Source: Populus alba (lineage: Eukaryota > Streptophyta > Magnoliopsida > Malpighiales > Salicaceae). Taken from it: a stretch of DNA of 64,000 nt. The position numbers and the translations under genes are program-made. The stretch covers positions 5,456,001 through 5,520,000 of the forward strand of contig NC_133295.1 in the NCBI RefSeq assembly GCF_005239225.2. Reading direction: 5' to 3'. The number at the start of each line of letters is the position of its first letter. Position 1 is the first letter of the stretch. Shown here piece by piece: positions 34,295 through 45,499 of the stretch. The notes under the pieces were generated by a model. It saw nothing but the letters and a program-made list of their open reading frames with translations. It did not search any database and had not been told where the DNA came from.

Positions 34295-36543
34295 CAATGT
34301 GAGAGCTACATGCATTCTCGTGCTGTAAATTATTAATCATAGCAAGAATAATAGTTTGTTTGGGATTATGATAGCGGTTATGATTTAAAATACATTTCGT
34401 TTAGAAATACATTAAGACGATGCTTTTCTATTTTAAAAAAATATATATTTTTGATATCAGCGAATCAAAATGATCTAAAAATATTATTAAAATATTAATT
34501 TTAACAAAAATAAAAAGTTTAAAAGAGATGTTTCAATGAAATTAGTATTATTTAACAAGAATGATGGCATGTAACGCGATTACTCTAAAACCTTATAAGA
34601 GTAAGAAAGTTTAAATTGATTTCAATAGTTTTGATGTGAATATTAAAATCATTATAAAAATCTCAAAAAAATAATAAAATTGATGTCTATTTTTAAATGA
34701 ATAATAGTTTTATAAAAATATCTACATCGCAATTACCAAAAACACACTATCTAATAATAACAATAACTGATAGAAAATAAACAAATAAATATGTAAATAT
34801 TAATGGCATCCGATTCCTCCACCCTAGGAGTTTTGTGTTGAAACGTGAAGTATGATAATTATTTTAAAATCTGTTGTATAGCGAAGCATGTACGTAGAGT
34901 TATGCTATATACTAGGAAAAAGAATAGCTATTTCCCTTTTCTTCTAAAAAAAAAATGAATTATCCCATTTGAAATCATATAAAAATGCACATCATGAAGT
35001 ACTAGGCTAGGCGCTAACATTAGAAATGTTAAATAAGCAGAAGATAAAATAATTGAGGGGCAGCAAATTGAAAAGTAAGCAAAGATTATCTTGAAAAAGG
35101 TTGGTAAATATTATCGAAGAATATAATTAGTATAATAATTGAGAAATATTATACGATCAGTTCTATTATCACCAACTCACGTACGTTCGGTAGACATAAA
35201 ATACCATGAGCTAATTGTAGATTTAAGGTTATATATGTCTCATGCTAGAAGTCATGCTTCAATTGATGAGACATCATAATGAAATATTAAGAAAGAAAAA
35301 GGATAATTAGGAAGAAGAGACTTACATTCTCCACGATGATCTTTGACAACAAAAGCTTCAGTGATTGCTTCACGAATCCTGACTCCTTGATAGCTCTCCG
35401 GAACAACTCTTGCACCAAGCCTGAATTTCCTGCTCCTAATCCAACTCGAATTATCGGTGAACTCGATCTCTCCGATCGGTGCAAACCCATCCCTTAGTGT
35501 AACCGATAGGCAATCTCCGGCGAGCAAAGGTCGCTTGCCTGTTCTCTCCTTCACAATATTTCTGTTAAATTCTTCACTAGTCCAAGTACGGTTATCATAT
35601 GAAGGGTAGTCTCCGTCGAGAACCACAACTTCAATTTTGACCGGGTGAGGAAGGTATGTCGAAACGACTTGATCACCCCTTGTGTCTACAAGAAGGATTT
35701 GGAGCGGAGAACTCTCAAGATCAACTATTTTGCTCCCTGTAAATATAGGGAGCAAGAGATTTTTGCTGAACATTAGTTGTAGACTTGACGGTTCAAGGGA
35801 TTGGATTCGCAACGAAGGTGATCTAGTCAAAGAGCATGTTGAACGTCTTAGATTGGTTTCCACTTCTTCATTCACCTAAGAAAAAACATGTTTAATAGAA
35901 TCAAATTAATTGTTCTTTGTAATTTGTGGCATGCTTTATGTATTTTTGGTAGGGCTTTTACATGCATGTAAGTTGTCCAAAAAAACAAAATTAGTGCAAA
36001 CCCTGGATTGGAAGACATATAACATTTATGTTCGATCAAGTAGAGAAATGGTGTGAGGATCTACAAGTAAAACGAAGTATACTTAAGGTTTTTTCTTAAA
36101 CAAGTGCTATTATGAAAGAATGAACATGAACTACAAACATCTCATGTATTCAAGTTGTTTCTTCTTCATTGGAAAAAACATAACTTAGTAGAGCTTAATT
36201 AATTAACTTACAACTCTCCTGAGCATTGGCTCTAAGGCCAAACAGAAGTTCTTTAAGGAATTCACCATAACTGCTTCTCCAATTACCCTGTAAATAAATA
36301 GAAATCATTGCACCACATGAGATACACCTTCTTGATGGCAGTGCAATCTCTTTTGTTTTCTTCAAATATCAAACTCAGTTTTCACAAATAGAAACAAAAG
36401 AACTGGAAAGTACAAAAAGAAGAATCTCAAACACAAAATTCAAGCACGTACGAGGCAAAAGAAGGTCTTCTTCTCATTCTTTTCTGATCGTTGGGCTGAT
36501 CCAAGTCCGAACCCGGTTCTTCAAGAAAACGTTTACCTGCCAT
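32877..36543 (-). CDS. CBP60/SARD1-like transcription factor (7 exons)
   Basis: Exons on - are 36543-36452, 36287-36212, 35875-35326, 33753-33593, 33510-33319, 33220-33124 and 33016-32877, joined in phase to 435 residues. The N-terminus MAGKRF with a basic KRMRRR run (residues 21-26) suits a nuclear protein. Then come [14 protein letters not shown] and [19 protein letters not shown], and further the conserved [10 protein letters not shown] and [19 protein letters not shown]. All are marks of the plant calmodulin_bind (CBP60) family. Members bind GAAATTT-like DNA; CBP60g and SARD1 drive salicylic-acid synthesis genes, others restrain immunity or act in development. Intron 3 is about 1.6 kb and holds a MITE. 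The C-terminal tail after the conserved core is short, as in SARD1, so the calmodulin-binding tail of CBP60A-E may be absent. The exact subgroup is not settled. Confidence 0.88.
34272..34294. repeat. (AT)n microsatellite after (TC)n
   Basis: A short TC run (34262-34271) followed by about 11 AT units, in intron 3 of the CBP60-like gene. Confidence 0.85.
34352..34750. mobile_element. AT-rich MITE-like element in CBP60-like intron 3
   Basis: Left end GTTTGTTTGGGATTATGATA and the reverse complement of the right end (GTGTGTTTTTGGTAATTGCG) are loosely inverted. The interior has the TTGATATCAGCGAATCAAAA motif also found in the elements at 50186 and 55299. No coding capacity. Ends are approximate. 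Confidence 0.45.
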
Positions 36544-36661
36544 GTGATTTGAAGATATTTATGCAAAAAAGAAGAAGAGTTAATTAGAAGATGAAATGGC
36601 GGAGGAGTTTCGAGTTCAGGGTTGATCAGTTGTGCTTAGGGCTTCTTTTATCTACAAGCGG

Positions 36662-36668
36662 TATATAA
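36662..36668 (-). promoter_or_regulatory. TATA box of CBP60-like gene
   Basis: CCTTATATAC read on -, about 120 bases upstream of the ATG at 36543. Confidence 0.5.
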
Positions 36669-36780
36669 GGGCACAAAAAAAATTTAAAAAAAAGAACAGA
36701 AGCACTTTCTTGGAATCATGGAGGAAATAACTTGGTAAATGGAAAGGCGGAGTGACCTACGGGTATAAGATGTCACGACT

Positions 36781-36795
36781 TTGACTCCAAGTCAA
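36781..36795. promoter_or_regulatory. Inverted W-box pair
   Basis: TTGACT-CCA-AGTCAA, a perfect 15-base inverted arrangement of two TTGAC cores, about 240 bases upstream of the CBP60-like ATG and 115 bases beyond its TATA box. TTGAC[C/T] is the WRKY binding site. Genes of the CBP60g/SARD1 group are known immune-induced WRKY-linked genes. Confidence 0.5.
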
Positions 36796-37622
36796 CCCCA
36801 ATCAAGCGTGATTGATAGGTTTTGGGGAGATTGATTCTTAAATCGATGAATTGTGCGGCTGTGATCATTCAACGGATTATACGGTACAAACATTTGCGTC
36901 TATGAAGATATATTGGGTTGCTCTTAATGGAGAATTTTGCCGTTCGATCATTTAAATATTCTCGTGTGAAAATATAAAAATGGTCAGACATCGGCTTCAT
37001 TTCTGAGAAGCATCCTGTGTTTTGGAGGTGGTGCCAGGAGATGGGCCCCGAATTCAGTAGCTGGTAAATAATGAAATCACCATGACGAATACTTTTCTTT
37101 TCTTTTTTGGCACAGAGAAAATATGTCCTGATGTTTGTCTTTAATGCTTAAAACTATTGCGTTGATATTTATATTCTATCAAATTATTTTAATATTAGTT
37201 AAATCACCCTGGCAGATATTTTCAAAATTAAAATTATGATTTTATATTAAAAAAACTTCATTGTTGGGTTCTATTTTTTATTCATAACAATTTAGGGTTT
37301 AAGATTTTAAGAGTATGTTAGTTAGGATTAACTTGAGAGAGTGGGAGAGAGTGGCAGGTTTATAAGAGGGAAAAGATGGTGAATAGTGTCTAATAAGGGT
37401 TGAGCCATATTGAAGGCTTGGATCGCCTATAGTCCAGGTTAAATTTTTGTAAAAAAAAAATTTGCATTAATATTACATCAATTCAAGTTACAATTAATAA
37501 AATTAGCATAAAAAAACACGCTTTCTCTATTAATTCAACCACCGATTTTTTTCATTAGAATCTCTATCTTTCTAAGCTGAGAAAGATAAAGTTAAAAATT
37601 GTATCTCGTCTTATACTAGATG
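36796..37622. other. Intergenic
   Basis: Distal promoter of the CBP60-like gene and AT-rich sequence; nothing else recognised. Confidence 0.45.
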
Positions 37623-37849
37623 ATCATGTCTTGTTTTCTTTTTTTATTTACGTGGGTGTCCGAGCTAGCTTGCGCGCACCACGACTAATCTCACGGCTCA
37701 CTGAACATCCTGCAAACCCAGTGAGCATGTAAGGCACCGCGGGGGTGACAGGCGTACACGGTGAGATTTGAACCCAGGATGCAGAGGAAGGGAACAAGTC
37801 CCTTCAACCGCTGGGCCAAGACCTCAAGTGCATCATGTCTTGTTTTCTT
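37623..37849 (-). mobile_element. tRNA-derived SINE with 18-bp target-site duplication
   Basis: The body is 37641-37831. Read on -, it has box A TGGCCCAGCGGTT, box B GGGTTCAAATCTC, a GC-rich central part and a short A-rich tail ending in an AAATAAAAAAA-type run. It is flanked on both sides by the identical 18-mer ATCATGTCTTGTTTTCTT (37623-37640 and 37832-37849). Perfect flanks imply a fairly recent insertion by target-primed reverse transcription. Confidence 0.9.
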
Positions 37850-38909
37850 ATATATTCAGCTTATAAAATTTAACAAAACCAACTCCCGACTTTATTCCAT
37901 TTATTGTACGATACTACCTAGCACATAAATTCAACTACTAAAGCATTAAAGCATTGCTTCAAACTTTAAAAGACATCAGATTTGATCTTTTCCTTGTATA
38001 TGTGCAATTTTTTTAAACACAATATGAGATTAACACACCACATATGAATACTTTGTATAAAAAGGCTACAAATCATTCATCTTAATAACAAGGATAGGTG
38101 ACAGTTTACCCACACTATTGTTGTTACCTAATTTTGGACCCTACATGCTGGAGACAGTGTATATCTTTTTTGAACTGAGTGTAGGAGTTTAGCTCATGTT
38201 CGCCAGAAGATTGACAAAAGCAAAGAAAGAAATATTTTTTTCAAAATCTTGTTTGAGCTGTTTTCTGCTCGTTTTATCCTTTCTCTTTGCTACCAAAATC
38301 ATCAGGTTTTTCTAGGTTGATCAGGAGTCTTCATAATGCTAAATTCGTTCCTTCTTTATCTAGTCTTTAAGGTTGGATAAATACCTCAGAATTTGCACTA
38401 AAAAAATGGTTCTGCTGCTGTCGTAATTTTTTGTTCCAACTTAGGCTCTGATTCTGATTTGGTTTCGCACGATATCTGACCATCCTAACTATATTTTGTC
38501 ACTCGTGACATGTTGAAAAATTGACGTACACCTTTATTAGGTCCTAGAGATCATTGTTCTTAGGGCAGATTCTCAGTCAAATTTGGATGCTTAGCATTGT
38601 CAGATCAAGAACCTTTTTGACCAACTAGATTACTGTCAGATTCTGTTATCTAAAATAATTTTATCTCACTTCGACTCCTCATTAAAGTTGTAGTCTTAGA
38701 CGTGTAGATGATTTTGGGATTTTGAATCGCTTGATTTTGATATCCGAAGCTCAAGATATTCCCGTTTGAATATATAACGAAAAAGCAAATAATTCTGCCG
38801 CAAGAAAGATATTGACCCGAGTTTGCACTAAAATATAGAGCGAAGATTTCCTATATAAAATCCAGAATAATATTAAGTTCAGAGAGCTACACACTTAAGG
38901 GATGCACAA
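37850..38909. other. Intergenic sequence upstream of Helitron relic
   Basis: No gene recognised. Part of this may belong to the same decayed Helitron, but no further motif was found. Confidence 0.4.
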
Positions 38910-39260
38910 TTGAAAAATTATGCATTGACAGAGATTGAAAATACTGTGCAAAGGAGTGGCAAAACCTTTGCAGAAATGTTCAACAGGTTGGAAGAAGAGA
39001 TGAATTATGGTCAGGATCAATTAAGGCGGGAATTGTCCAGCTTAACCAGCGTTGGAATGATGAACGAAAACAGATTTATTATGTGGTTATTGAATCTGTG
39101 GAAAAACAAAATTATAACAAAAAAGGTCGATTGTTTTTTGTCTGAGGTCATGGTGGCACTGAAAAAACACATACATGGAAGACAATTATTACCAAACTCC
39201 ACTCAGATGGTAAAATTATGCTTGCAGTGGCATTATCCGGTAAGGCTCAGAGTCAGAATT
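38910..39260 (+). pseudogene. Helitron PIF1-like helicase relic
   Basis: The translation starts LKNYALTEIENTVQRSGKT followed by a RLEEEMNYGQDQLRREL stretch, the segment that precedes the helicase motor in plant Helitron Rep/Hel proteins. After a frameshift near 39048 the next frame reads WNDERKQIYYVVIESV, then a TGA, then GHGGTEKTHTWKTI (39146 on), matching Walker A of PIF1 helicases (GxGGTGKT) with glycine changed to glutamate. It then reads HSDGKIMLAVALSG. Stop, frameshift and the Walker mutation make it dead. Helitron ends were not identified. Confidence 0.7.
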
Positions 39261-39601
39261 CAAGAGTAAGAGACAGATGATATGCTAACACTGTATGTTG
39301 GTCTTTTTAGCTAAGAAATCTAAGCAATCTCTATCTCTCTCTTTTTTGTTCACTTATCCAATCTCAATTTCAACATTTCAATTTCGCGTTTTTTTACAGT
39401 GTCTTACATTCGAAAGCAATCCCAGAGTTAAAAAGTTCTAAAAAAAGCACAATATCTTACAAAAAATGAATATATCTAATCTACAGCCGAAAAATAAAAA
39501 CCAACTAATCTTAGCATTCAAAGTGGTTGAATACATGGGACGAATTCAACCACCTTCACTTCGGTAGTCACTAATTGCAGCACTGATCCAAAGTTTTAAT
39601 G
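39261..39601. other. 3' flank of AP-3 delta gene
   Basis: Likely 3' untranslated region of the - strand adaptin gene; no other feature seen. Confidence 0.5.
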
Positions 39602-42508
39602 TTATATGAGAAAATCAGGAATAGGTGGTGTTTGAGCAACCACATTTAATGGTGCATCAGCTCTTTGACGAGTTTTGTGTTTGCCATTACGATTTCTACT
39701 CTTCTGTTTTTCTTTCTCCCCACCATCTTCCCTTCCATCACCATCCTTCTTCCCTTGACTTTTCTTGCTTTTCTCTTTACCATGACCCCTGTGTTTACTT
39801 CTCCTTGAACTTGGATTTTCAGGATTGTTCTGTTCCCTAACAGCTAGATCTTCATTTGAATCAGATAGATCAACATTTAGTTTCTCCTTCCCTTTTTTCT
39901 TAATAGATGACTTATCAGATGGATTACTTTGAGATGACGCAGGTTTAGCTTCATTACCTAAGAGTATATCACGAATGGCACCAGAAAGTAAATCATCTTT
40001 CACCTCTGGTTTCTTGGCAGTGACAGGTGCTGCATCTCCTTCATCCAACTTCACTACCACGGGCCTAGGCTTTGCATGGTTTGGCTTTCTCTTTGAGACT
40101 AGTGATTGGTTTGTAAGCGTAACTAAATCTTGGGTGTCATCATTTGTATTAATGCCAGAACTTGGATAATTGGCAGGTGGGTAATCATTTGCTATAGTTA
40201 TAGTTTCGTTCTTTTCTGAAGGGAGGTAATACAACTCATGCAGCTTCCGGTGTTCTGTAAGCAAGGAAGTGGCCTCGGTTGATGGTTCTGGATCTTCTTC
40301 ATCTTGGAGGTTAGAGAATGAAATGCCAGCACTTTCTCCATAATATGGACTTCTAAGAGAAAATGAACAAGATGAAGGCAATTCTACATTTCCACATATT
40401 GCTTCCAAGTCAGCAAGATTCCCCTTAAGCACTAGCTCATCTGGTATTAGTACTCTCTCCTGGGCAGTTATTGAGACTGGACCAAGCTCCTCAGAGAAAG
40501 CATCATGTACCCATTCAACAATTCTGGAAGCACTCACTTCTTCGGTCTCCAAATTTGCCTCCTTGAGCAGCGAAGGATTCAATATATCCCGTTTTACCAA
40601 CTCAATAAATCCAAGTGCATTCCGTGCTCTCTCCTGTATTTCAACATCATAGCTGCCTAATAATGGACACATAGCCAATTCCATCAAGTTTAACAGTTTA
40701 AAAACAGATTCATGCGTGAAACTCTTTTCCTCCATTAATGCAGATGTAGACAACTGTCCATGCCCACCATTAACAACAGAAGGATCTTCATAAGATTGGT
40801 TTGAATTCCTTGGATTGAATCCTTCATCTTGGTCACATTCAACTGGAGCTTTAGCTGATGCTAAATCTGAACTTTCTGAGCATTCCCTTTTAGAAGCCAA
40901 ATCTGAAACTTCTGATGTCATATCTTCCTTTTGCACAAGGTAAGAACATACACAAAAGATTAGGACTTTAAAAGCAGACTGCATGTAAACTGTTCTGATT
41001 GATGAAGGCAGGAGACCGGTACGAGGCTGTAGCAATGCCTCCATAAGTTCAACTGGGTTCCTCGAGAATTCTACATATTCCCCACACACCCAAGCAGCAG
41101 CAGATAATATCCTGTGCAGAAAAGGATTCCCAAGTAATGCTGGATCAATCAGTAAGTGACGGCCAACACGAACAAGCTCTGGCCTAACATCCTTGACTCT
41201 CATACCTATATCAATTAGCTGATTCTCAATTTCTTCCCCCTTCTGGCAATGTGGAATTGTTGACATTTCCCCGAGAAGCGACACATACCAATCAAAGTCA
41301 ATTATAATCTCATACACGTTCTGGCAACAAGTTGATAAAATTGAACCAAGAATCTCATTGCAGAACTCAGGGTCAGATTTGAGCGCATAATTAACCAAAA
41401 CCCTGCAAATTTCCACCACATTGCCCTCTGAAACCATTGCCATAACCAGACGCAAAGACTCGAGTTTAATATTCGGATCTTCATCACTCAAAGACTGAAT
41501 CACAACATCCTTATTCTCCAAAACTGCCCACAAATGCTTTGGCGCCATAATTGATAGCGCATGCAGTCCAAGATACTTAAGATTCGGATCATCCTCCAAT
41601 AAAAACTCATGAATTTTGACAGCTGCAAGCTTCACTGCAGATTCATACTCAGTGAAGCTAGCGACCACAGTCCTAATACACTCAAACACCATCGACTTCG
41701 CCCCAGTCTTTCTCATATGATCACAAATCGGCTCAACCACCCTTTTAGCCAACCTAGGCTCTAAAGGAGCCAAGTTTGCAAAAATCTTTAAGACCTTAAT
41801 CAACACCCAATTATTCCTCGAATCAACCAAAATCCTATAAAACTCAGGTGCCAATGGAAGATACGATCTGGGTTCTTTGGAAGCAAGCTCACAAAACACC
41901 CCAACAACTGCAGACAAAATTTGCGAATCACTACTCTCCAAACTCTCAACAAGTCTCTTAAAACACACCCTAACTGCATCTGGGTATTTTTCAAAAAGCC
42001 TTAAAACAACACTTACAGCTTTCTTTCTAACAAAAACCTTAGAAGTGGACATCAAAGTGAAAACTTCAGAAGTAAGATCTCTACATAAATCAACAGTGCC
42101 AATTCTAGATAAGCAATCAAGAGCCAAACTCACCTCAAACTCATTGCCACTATTGAGATCCTTCCTTAATTGATTAGTGATCAGCAAAATAACAGGTGTG
42201 GATTCGTTGAAGGACTGAGAGATCGCAAGATAACCAATCTTTTTGTGAGCGAAAGTGGGAGATGAGATGCATTCAATGGCGTGAAAAGATGCCCATGACA
42301 TGTCAATGGAGTGGATTGAATTGAGGTAAGTGAGTTTTTGAAGGGCAGTGGATTTGGTTTGCAAGTCAGTGGTTTTGATTTCTCTACGGATTTCTTCAAT
42401 AACTTTGGATATGAAAGTGGATTCGGTACTTTGTTGGTGGCGAAGACCTTTGATTATGTCATCTAAACTGCGCTGGAAAAGGGTGTCCATTAGAGAAGGA
42501 GATGCCAT
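39602..42508 (-). CDS. AP3D: AP-3 complex subunit delta (delta-adaptin)
   Basis: A single-exon gene of 968 residues. AP-3 is a heterotetramer of delta, beta, mu and sigma subunits that sorts cargo from Golgi or endosomes to the vacuole. In Arabidopsis, loss of delta (PAT4) disturbs protein storage and lytic vacuoles. The N-terminal 600 residues are an Adaptin_N HEAT-repeat solenoid, starting MASPSLMDTLFQRSLDDIIKGLR, with strongly conserved blocks such as ITNQLRKDLNS, SRNNWVLIKVLKIFA and DPNLKYLGLHALSIMAPKHLW. About residues 700-800 contain LLTEHRKLHELYYLPS and KPRPVVVKLDEGD. The tail is lysine-rich (KEKSKKSQGKKDGD) and ends IPDFLI, as in plant delta subunits. It is about 100 residues longer than the Arabidopsis protein as I recall it, partly through an acidic, low-complexity stretch near 540-580. 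Lack of introns is normal for the plant gene. Confidence 0.93.
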   Translation of the reverse strand: MASPSLMDTLFQRSLDDIIKGLRHQQSTESTFISKVIEEIRREIKTTDLQTKSTALQKLTYLNSIHSIDMSWASFHAIECISSPTFAHKKIGYLAISQSFNESTPVILLITNQLRKDLNSGNEFEVSLALDCLSRIGTVDLCRDLTSEVFTLMSTSKVFVRKKAVSVVLRLFEKYPDAVRVCFKRLVESLESSDSQILSAVVGVFCELASKEPRSYLPLAPEFYRILVDSRNNWVLIKVLKIFANLAPLEPRLAKRVVEPICDHMRKTGAKSMVFECIRTVVASFTEYESAVKLAAVKIHEFLLEDDPNLKYLGLHALSIMAPKHLWAVLENKDVVIQSLSDEDPNIKLESLRLVMAMVSEGNVVEICRVLVNYALKSDPEFCNEILGSILSTCCQNVYEIIIDFDWYVSLLGEMSTIPHCQKGEEIENQLIDIGMRVKDVRPELVRVGRHLLIDPALLGNPFLHRILSAAAWVCGEYVEFSRNPVELMEALLQPRTGLLPSSIRTVYMQSAFKVLIFCVCSYLVQKEDMTSEVSDLASKRECSESSDLASAKAPVECDQDEGFNPRNSNQSYEDPSVVNGGHGQLSTSALMEEKSFTHESVFKLLNLMELAMCPLLGSYDVEIQERARNALGFIELVKRDILNPSLLKEANLETEEVSASRIVEWVHDAFSEELGPVSITAQERVLIPDELVLKGNLADLEAICGNVELPSSCSFSLRSPYYGESAGISFSNLQDEEDPEPSTEATSLLTEHRKLHELYYLPSEKNETITIANDYPPANYPSSGINTNDDTQDLVTLTNQSLVSKRKPNHAKPRPVVVKLDEGDAAPVTAKKPEVKDDLLSGAIRDILLGNEAKPASSQSNPSDKSSIKKKGKEKLNVDLSDSNEDLAVREQNNPENPSSRRSKHRGHGKEKSKKSQGKKDGDGREDGGEKEKQKSRNRNGKHKTRQRADAPLNVVAQTPPIPDFLI

Positions 42509-44760
42509 TGAAGAATTAGAGATGGGTTTTGATTTATGAATTGAATGAGGAAGGATTTTTTTTCCTTCTTATTTATGTTTTTGTTCGGTGGTGTTTTAGG
42601 GGAAAGCGTCGAAGAACAAGGGTTGTTCCTTTTTTGGGAAGTGAAATTGCAGGAGGAAGATGGGTTGAGTTAGTTACATCTTAATTTTGGAAATTATATA
42701 TTTAATCTTGATGTTTCTAAATCCATTTTATAAAAACATTTCATAATTTTTTTTTGGTGTTTTTTATTAATTTTATTATTTTCAAGTTTTTCATCTGTCA
42801 TTTTTAATCATTATTTTTTAATAAATTTAAAAAAATATATTAATAAGTTTTTTTATGCTATTTTTTATAACATAGTCAAATACTGAAAAGTATATTTCAA
42901 GTTATTTTTCTTAACATTATCAAATATAAAAAAATAATCCATACTCTAGAAATTCAATTTCTAAAAAGAAACTACTTTATAGCAAATAAATAATATTGAT
43001 TCACAAGTAGTTTTAATTTCTCAACTAATTTCTTCAATAATTTTAGGATATGAAAGTGGATTTAACACTTTGCTGGTTATAAAGAACGTTTGATTATTAT
43101 AAAATATACTCAAAGTGTGAGTTTTTTATTGTAAACAACATTGTTCACTCTCTCGCATTTTACTATGGATTTACAGTTCAAAAAATTTTATTTTTTTCAT
43201 TTTGGTCCCTAAACTTGTTTTTCCTACAATTACATCCTTTTAAGCCAAATTAAAGGACAATTGAATCAAATTTATTGACTAAGGGTAAAATTGCAGTATG
43301 GGGGACCGAAGTGGAAAAGGCACCCTAAATGGGTGATGGTTTCAATGTTCTCCCAAAAAGTTCACTTTAATCCTCAAGCTTCACTTGTTATACCTATTCA
43401 GTCCCTCAATATTTTTTCAATTTAATTTTGATAAAAAAAATTTATTTTTTTTATTTTTAGTTCTTAATTTGAGAGATAAGAGAGAAAGATCATCAAATTC
43501 TAATGGTAGAGAAAGGAAAATATTGTTTGCACTAATTTTGGCCATAAAAATAGTTGATTTTTTTGTCAAATAATTTTATTTGATAAGGAGAGTTGAACTT
43601 AGGTATTTATTTTTTAACATTAAAAGTGCCTAAAAATACAGATCTGAGCTTATAAAGATTTTTTGTTTCGAGTTGATTTTTTTTTTTTAGGATAACTGTT
43701 TTGTGTTTTTGAGGTTATAAATAGATTTATTATGTTGCTAGGGTGTTTTATAGGTTTTTTAAATAAAAATAAATTGAAAATAAATTTTTTTGTTCAAAAA
43801 CTTGTCAACTCTAATTTTTTAGGCATTATAGTGATCAAAATCTAGGTAAAGTCAGACCAATGATAATTAACTCTTAGTAATTATGTGTGTTGAACATGTT
43901 TTCCTTTTGTTTTTTTATTTGAGAGGGGCGGGATGCATAAAGGATAGAGTAACTTATAAATTAATCCTTCCAGTTTAACAAAATAAATTAAATCATCTCT
44001 TGTTTTTAAAATAATTAATTAATCTCTTGACTAGCATTTACTATGCTTAACTCACTTATTAGTTTTTTCAAGAAATATCTTATTTCCTCACCGATCTTTC
44101 TATATTATAATTTTTATTTTCAAAAAATCAATAAACTAAGAAATAATGAAATAGGTCAAAAGTATCAAGTTACAAAAAAATTGAAATACAAGAATTAATT
44201 AAGTATTTGTAAAACTAGAGAGGCTATTTGATTTAATTTACAATACTACGGGGACTAATTTATAATTTACTATAAACCATAACACTAACTAATTCTAATC
44301 TGCTTAGTACAATTCTCCCAAGTTCATAGGCTTTTAAGTGGGCTTCTCTGCCGATCCATAGAGCGGCCATATGATTAGGTTAGAGATTTTCATAAAAGAT
44401 TTTAAATTATCTTAAATTGATCTATTTGAAAATCAAATTGAGCATAAAGGGTTTTTGTTTTATATATGTATATATAAATAAAGAGGTCTATTAGGTTTTG
44501 TGTTGTCCAATGAAAAAAGCTTTTCTTCATCAATTTTTTTTTAAAAAATAGAAAGAGATAAGATATATTTTGATTTTTTCTTAAATCTAGTTTCTTAAAT
44601 CAGCCCTTCAATTAATTTTTCCTTCATATTTAATTTCTTTTTTTTTTAATTACTATTTGATATATTTTGAATGATTTATAAGATTGAAGTTTTTTTTTTC
44701 AATCTCACCCTTTTAATTTTTTTCAATAGTCAAATTTAATTATTATTTTTTTTATTGTTT
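42509..44760. other. Intergenic, AT-rich, promoter of AP-3 delta gene
   Basis: The first few hundred bases are the adaptin promoter and leader. Segment 42700-42960 shares words (AACATAGTCAAATACTGAAAA-like) with 49490-49700, so it belongs to a dispersed AT-rich repeat. No gene was recognised. Confidence 0.45.
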
Positions 44761-44938
44761 TTTTAGGATGATTTTTAATATTGATTTTGTTTGGCAATTT
44801 CATTCTCCATTTTTTATACCAAATTAGATCCATATTTTTTTTTATTGCTTTTTAGGATGATTTTTAATATTGATTTTGTTTGACAATTTCATTCTCCATT
44901 TTTTATACCAAATTAGATCCATATTTTTTTGATTGTTT
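44761..44938. repeat. 89-bp tandem duplication
   Basis: Two copies, 44761-44849 and 44850-44938, nearly identical. Shared landmarks are TTAGGATGATTTTTAATATT and ATACCAAATTAGATCCATAT. Confidence 0.88.
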
Positions 44939-45173
44939 TATTTTTTTGCTTGAGAAATTTTTTTAAATTGATATTTTTTATTTTTTATTTCAGCATTAAA
45001 ATTATTGAAAATTGATCTTCTTAATAAAGCCTAGGTTGGGATTTCACTGACTATAAATTTGGGATATTAATTCAGGTTTAGAAGATTCGTTTGAGTTTTT
45101 TTTTTTTTGTTGCAACGCTCATGTATTTTTTTCAGTTTCATCCTTCAATATTTATTTAATTGAAGATTAGAAT

Positions 45174-45217
45174 CCATCATCATCATCATCATCAATAATA
45201 ATAATAATAATAATAAT
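45174..45217. repeat. Compound (CAT)n(AAT)n microsatellite
   Basis: About six CAT units followed by about eight AAT units. Confidence 0.9.
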
Positions 45218-45499
45218 TTTCTTTCTATAGGGTTTTCCACTAATTTTGACATTGAATTAAGTTATCTCAGGTCTTTTCTTGTTAAATTTAGATATTTCAA
45301 ACTATTTTTTTAATTAGATTAAATTATTGATTTAATACAAAAATGAGATTTAGCTTCATAATAGTTTGTTTGGTTTACCATCCAAGTCATTGCTTTAATA
45401 GTTCATGTGTCCTCTTTAGGTGTCATCATTGAACTTTTTGTAGTGACATTTCTATTTTTCCTCCCAAGCATAGTGTTGATGTCTTTTTTTTCTAATTAT

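Noticed and set aside
37641..37831. Possible tRNA gene from box A and box B matches
   Set aside because: No cloverleaf or acceptor stem; A-rich tail and target duplications show a SINE.
41877..42539. Open frames on + inside the AP-3 delta gene
   Set aside because: Antisense shadows of a strongly conserved single-exon coding sequence.
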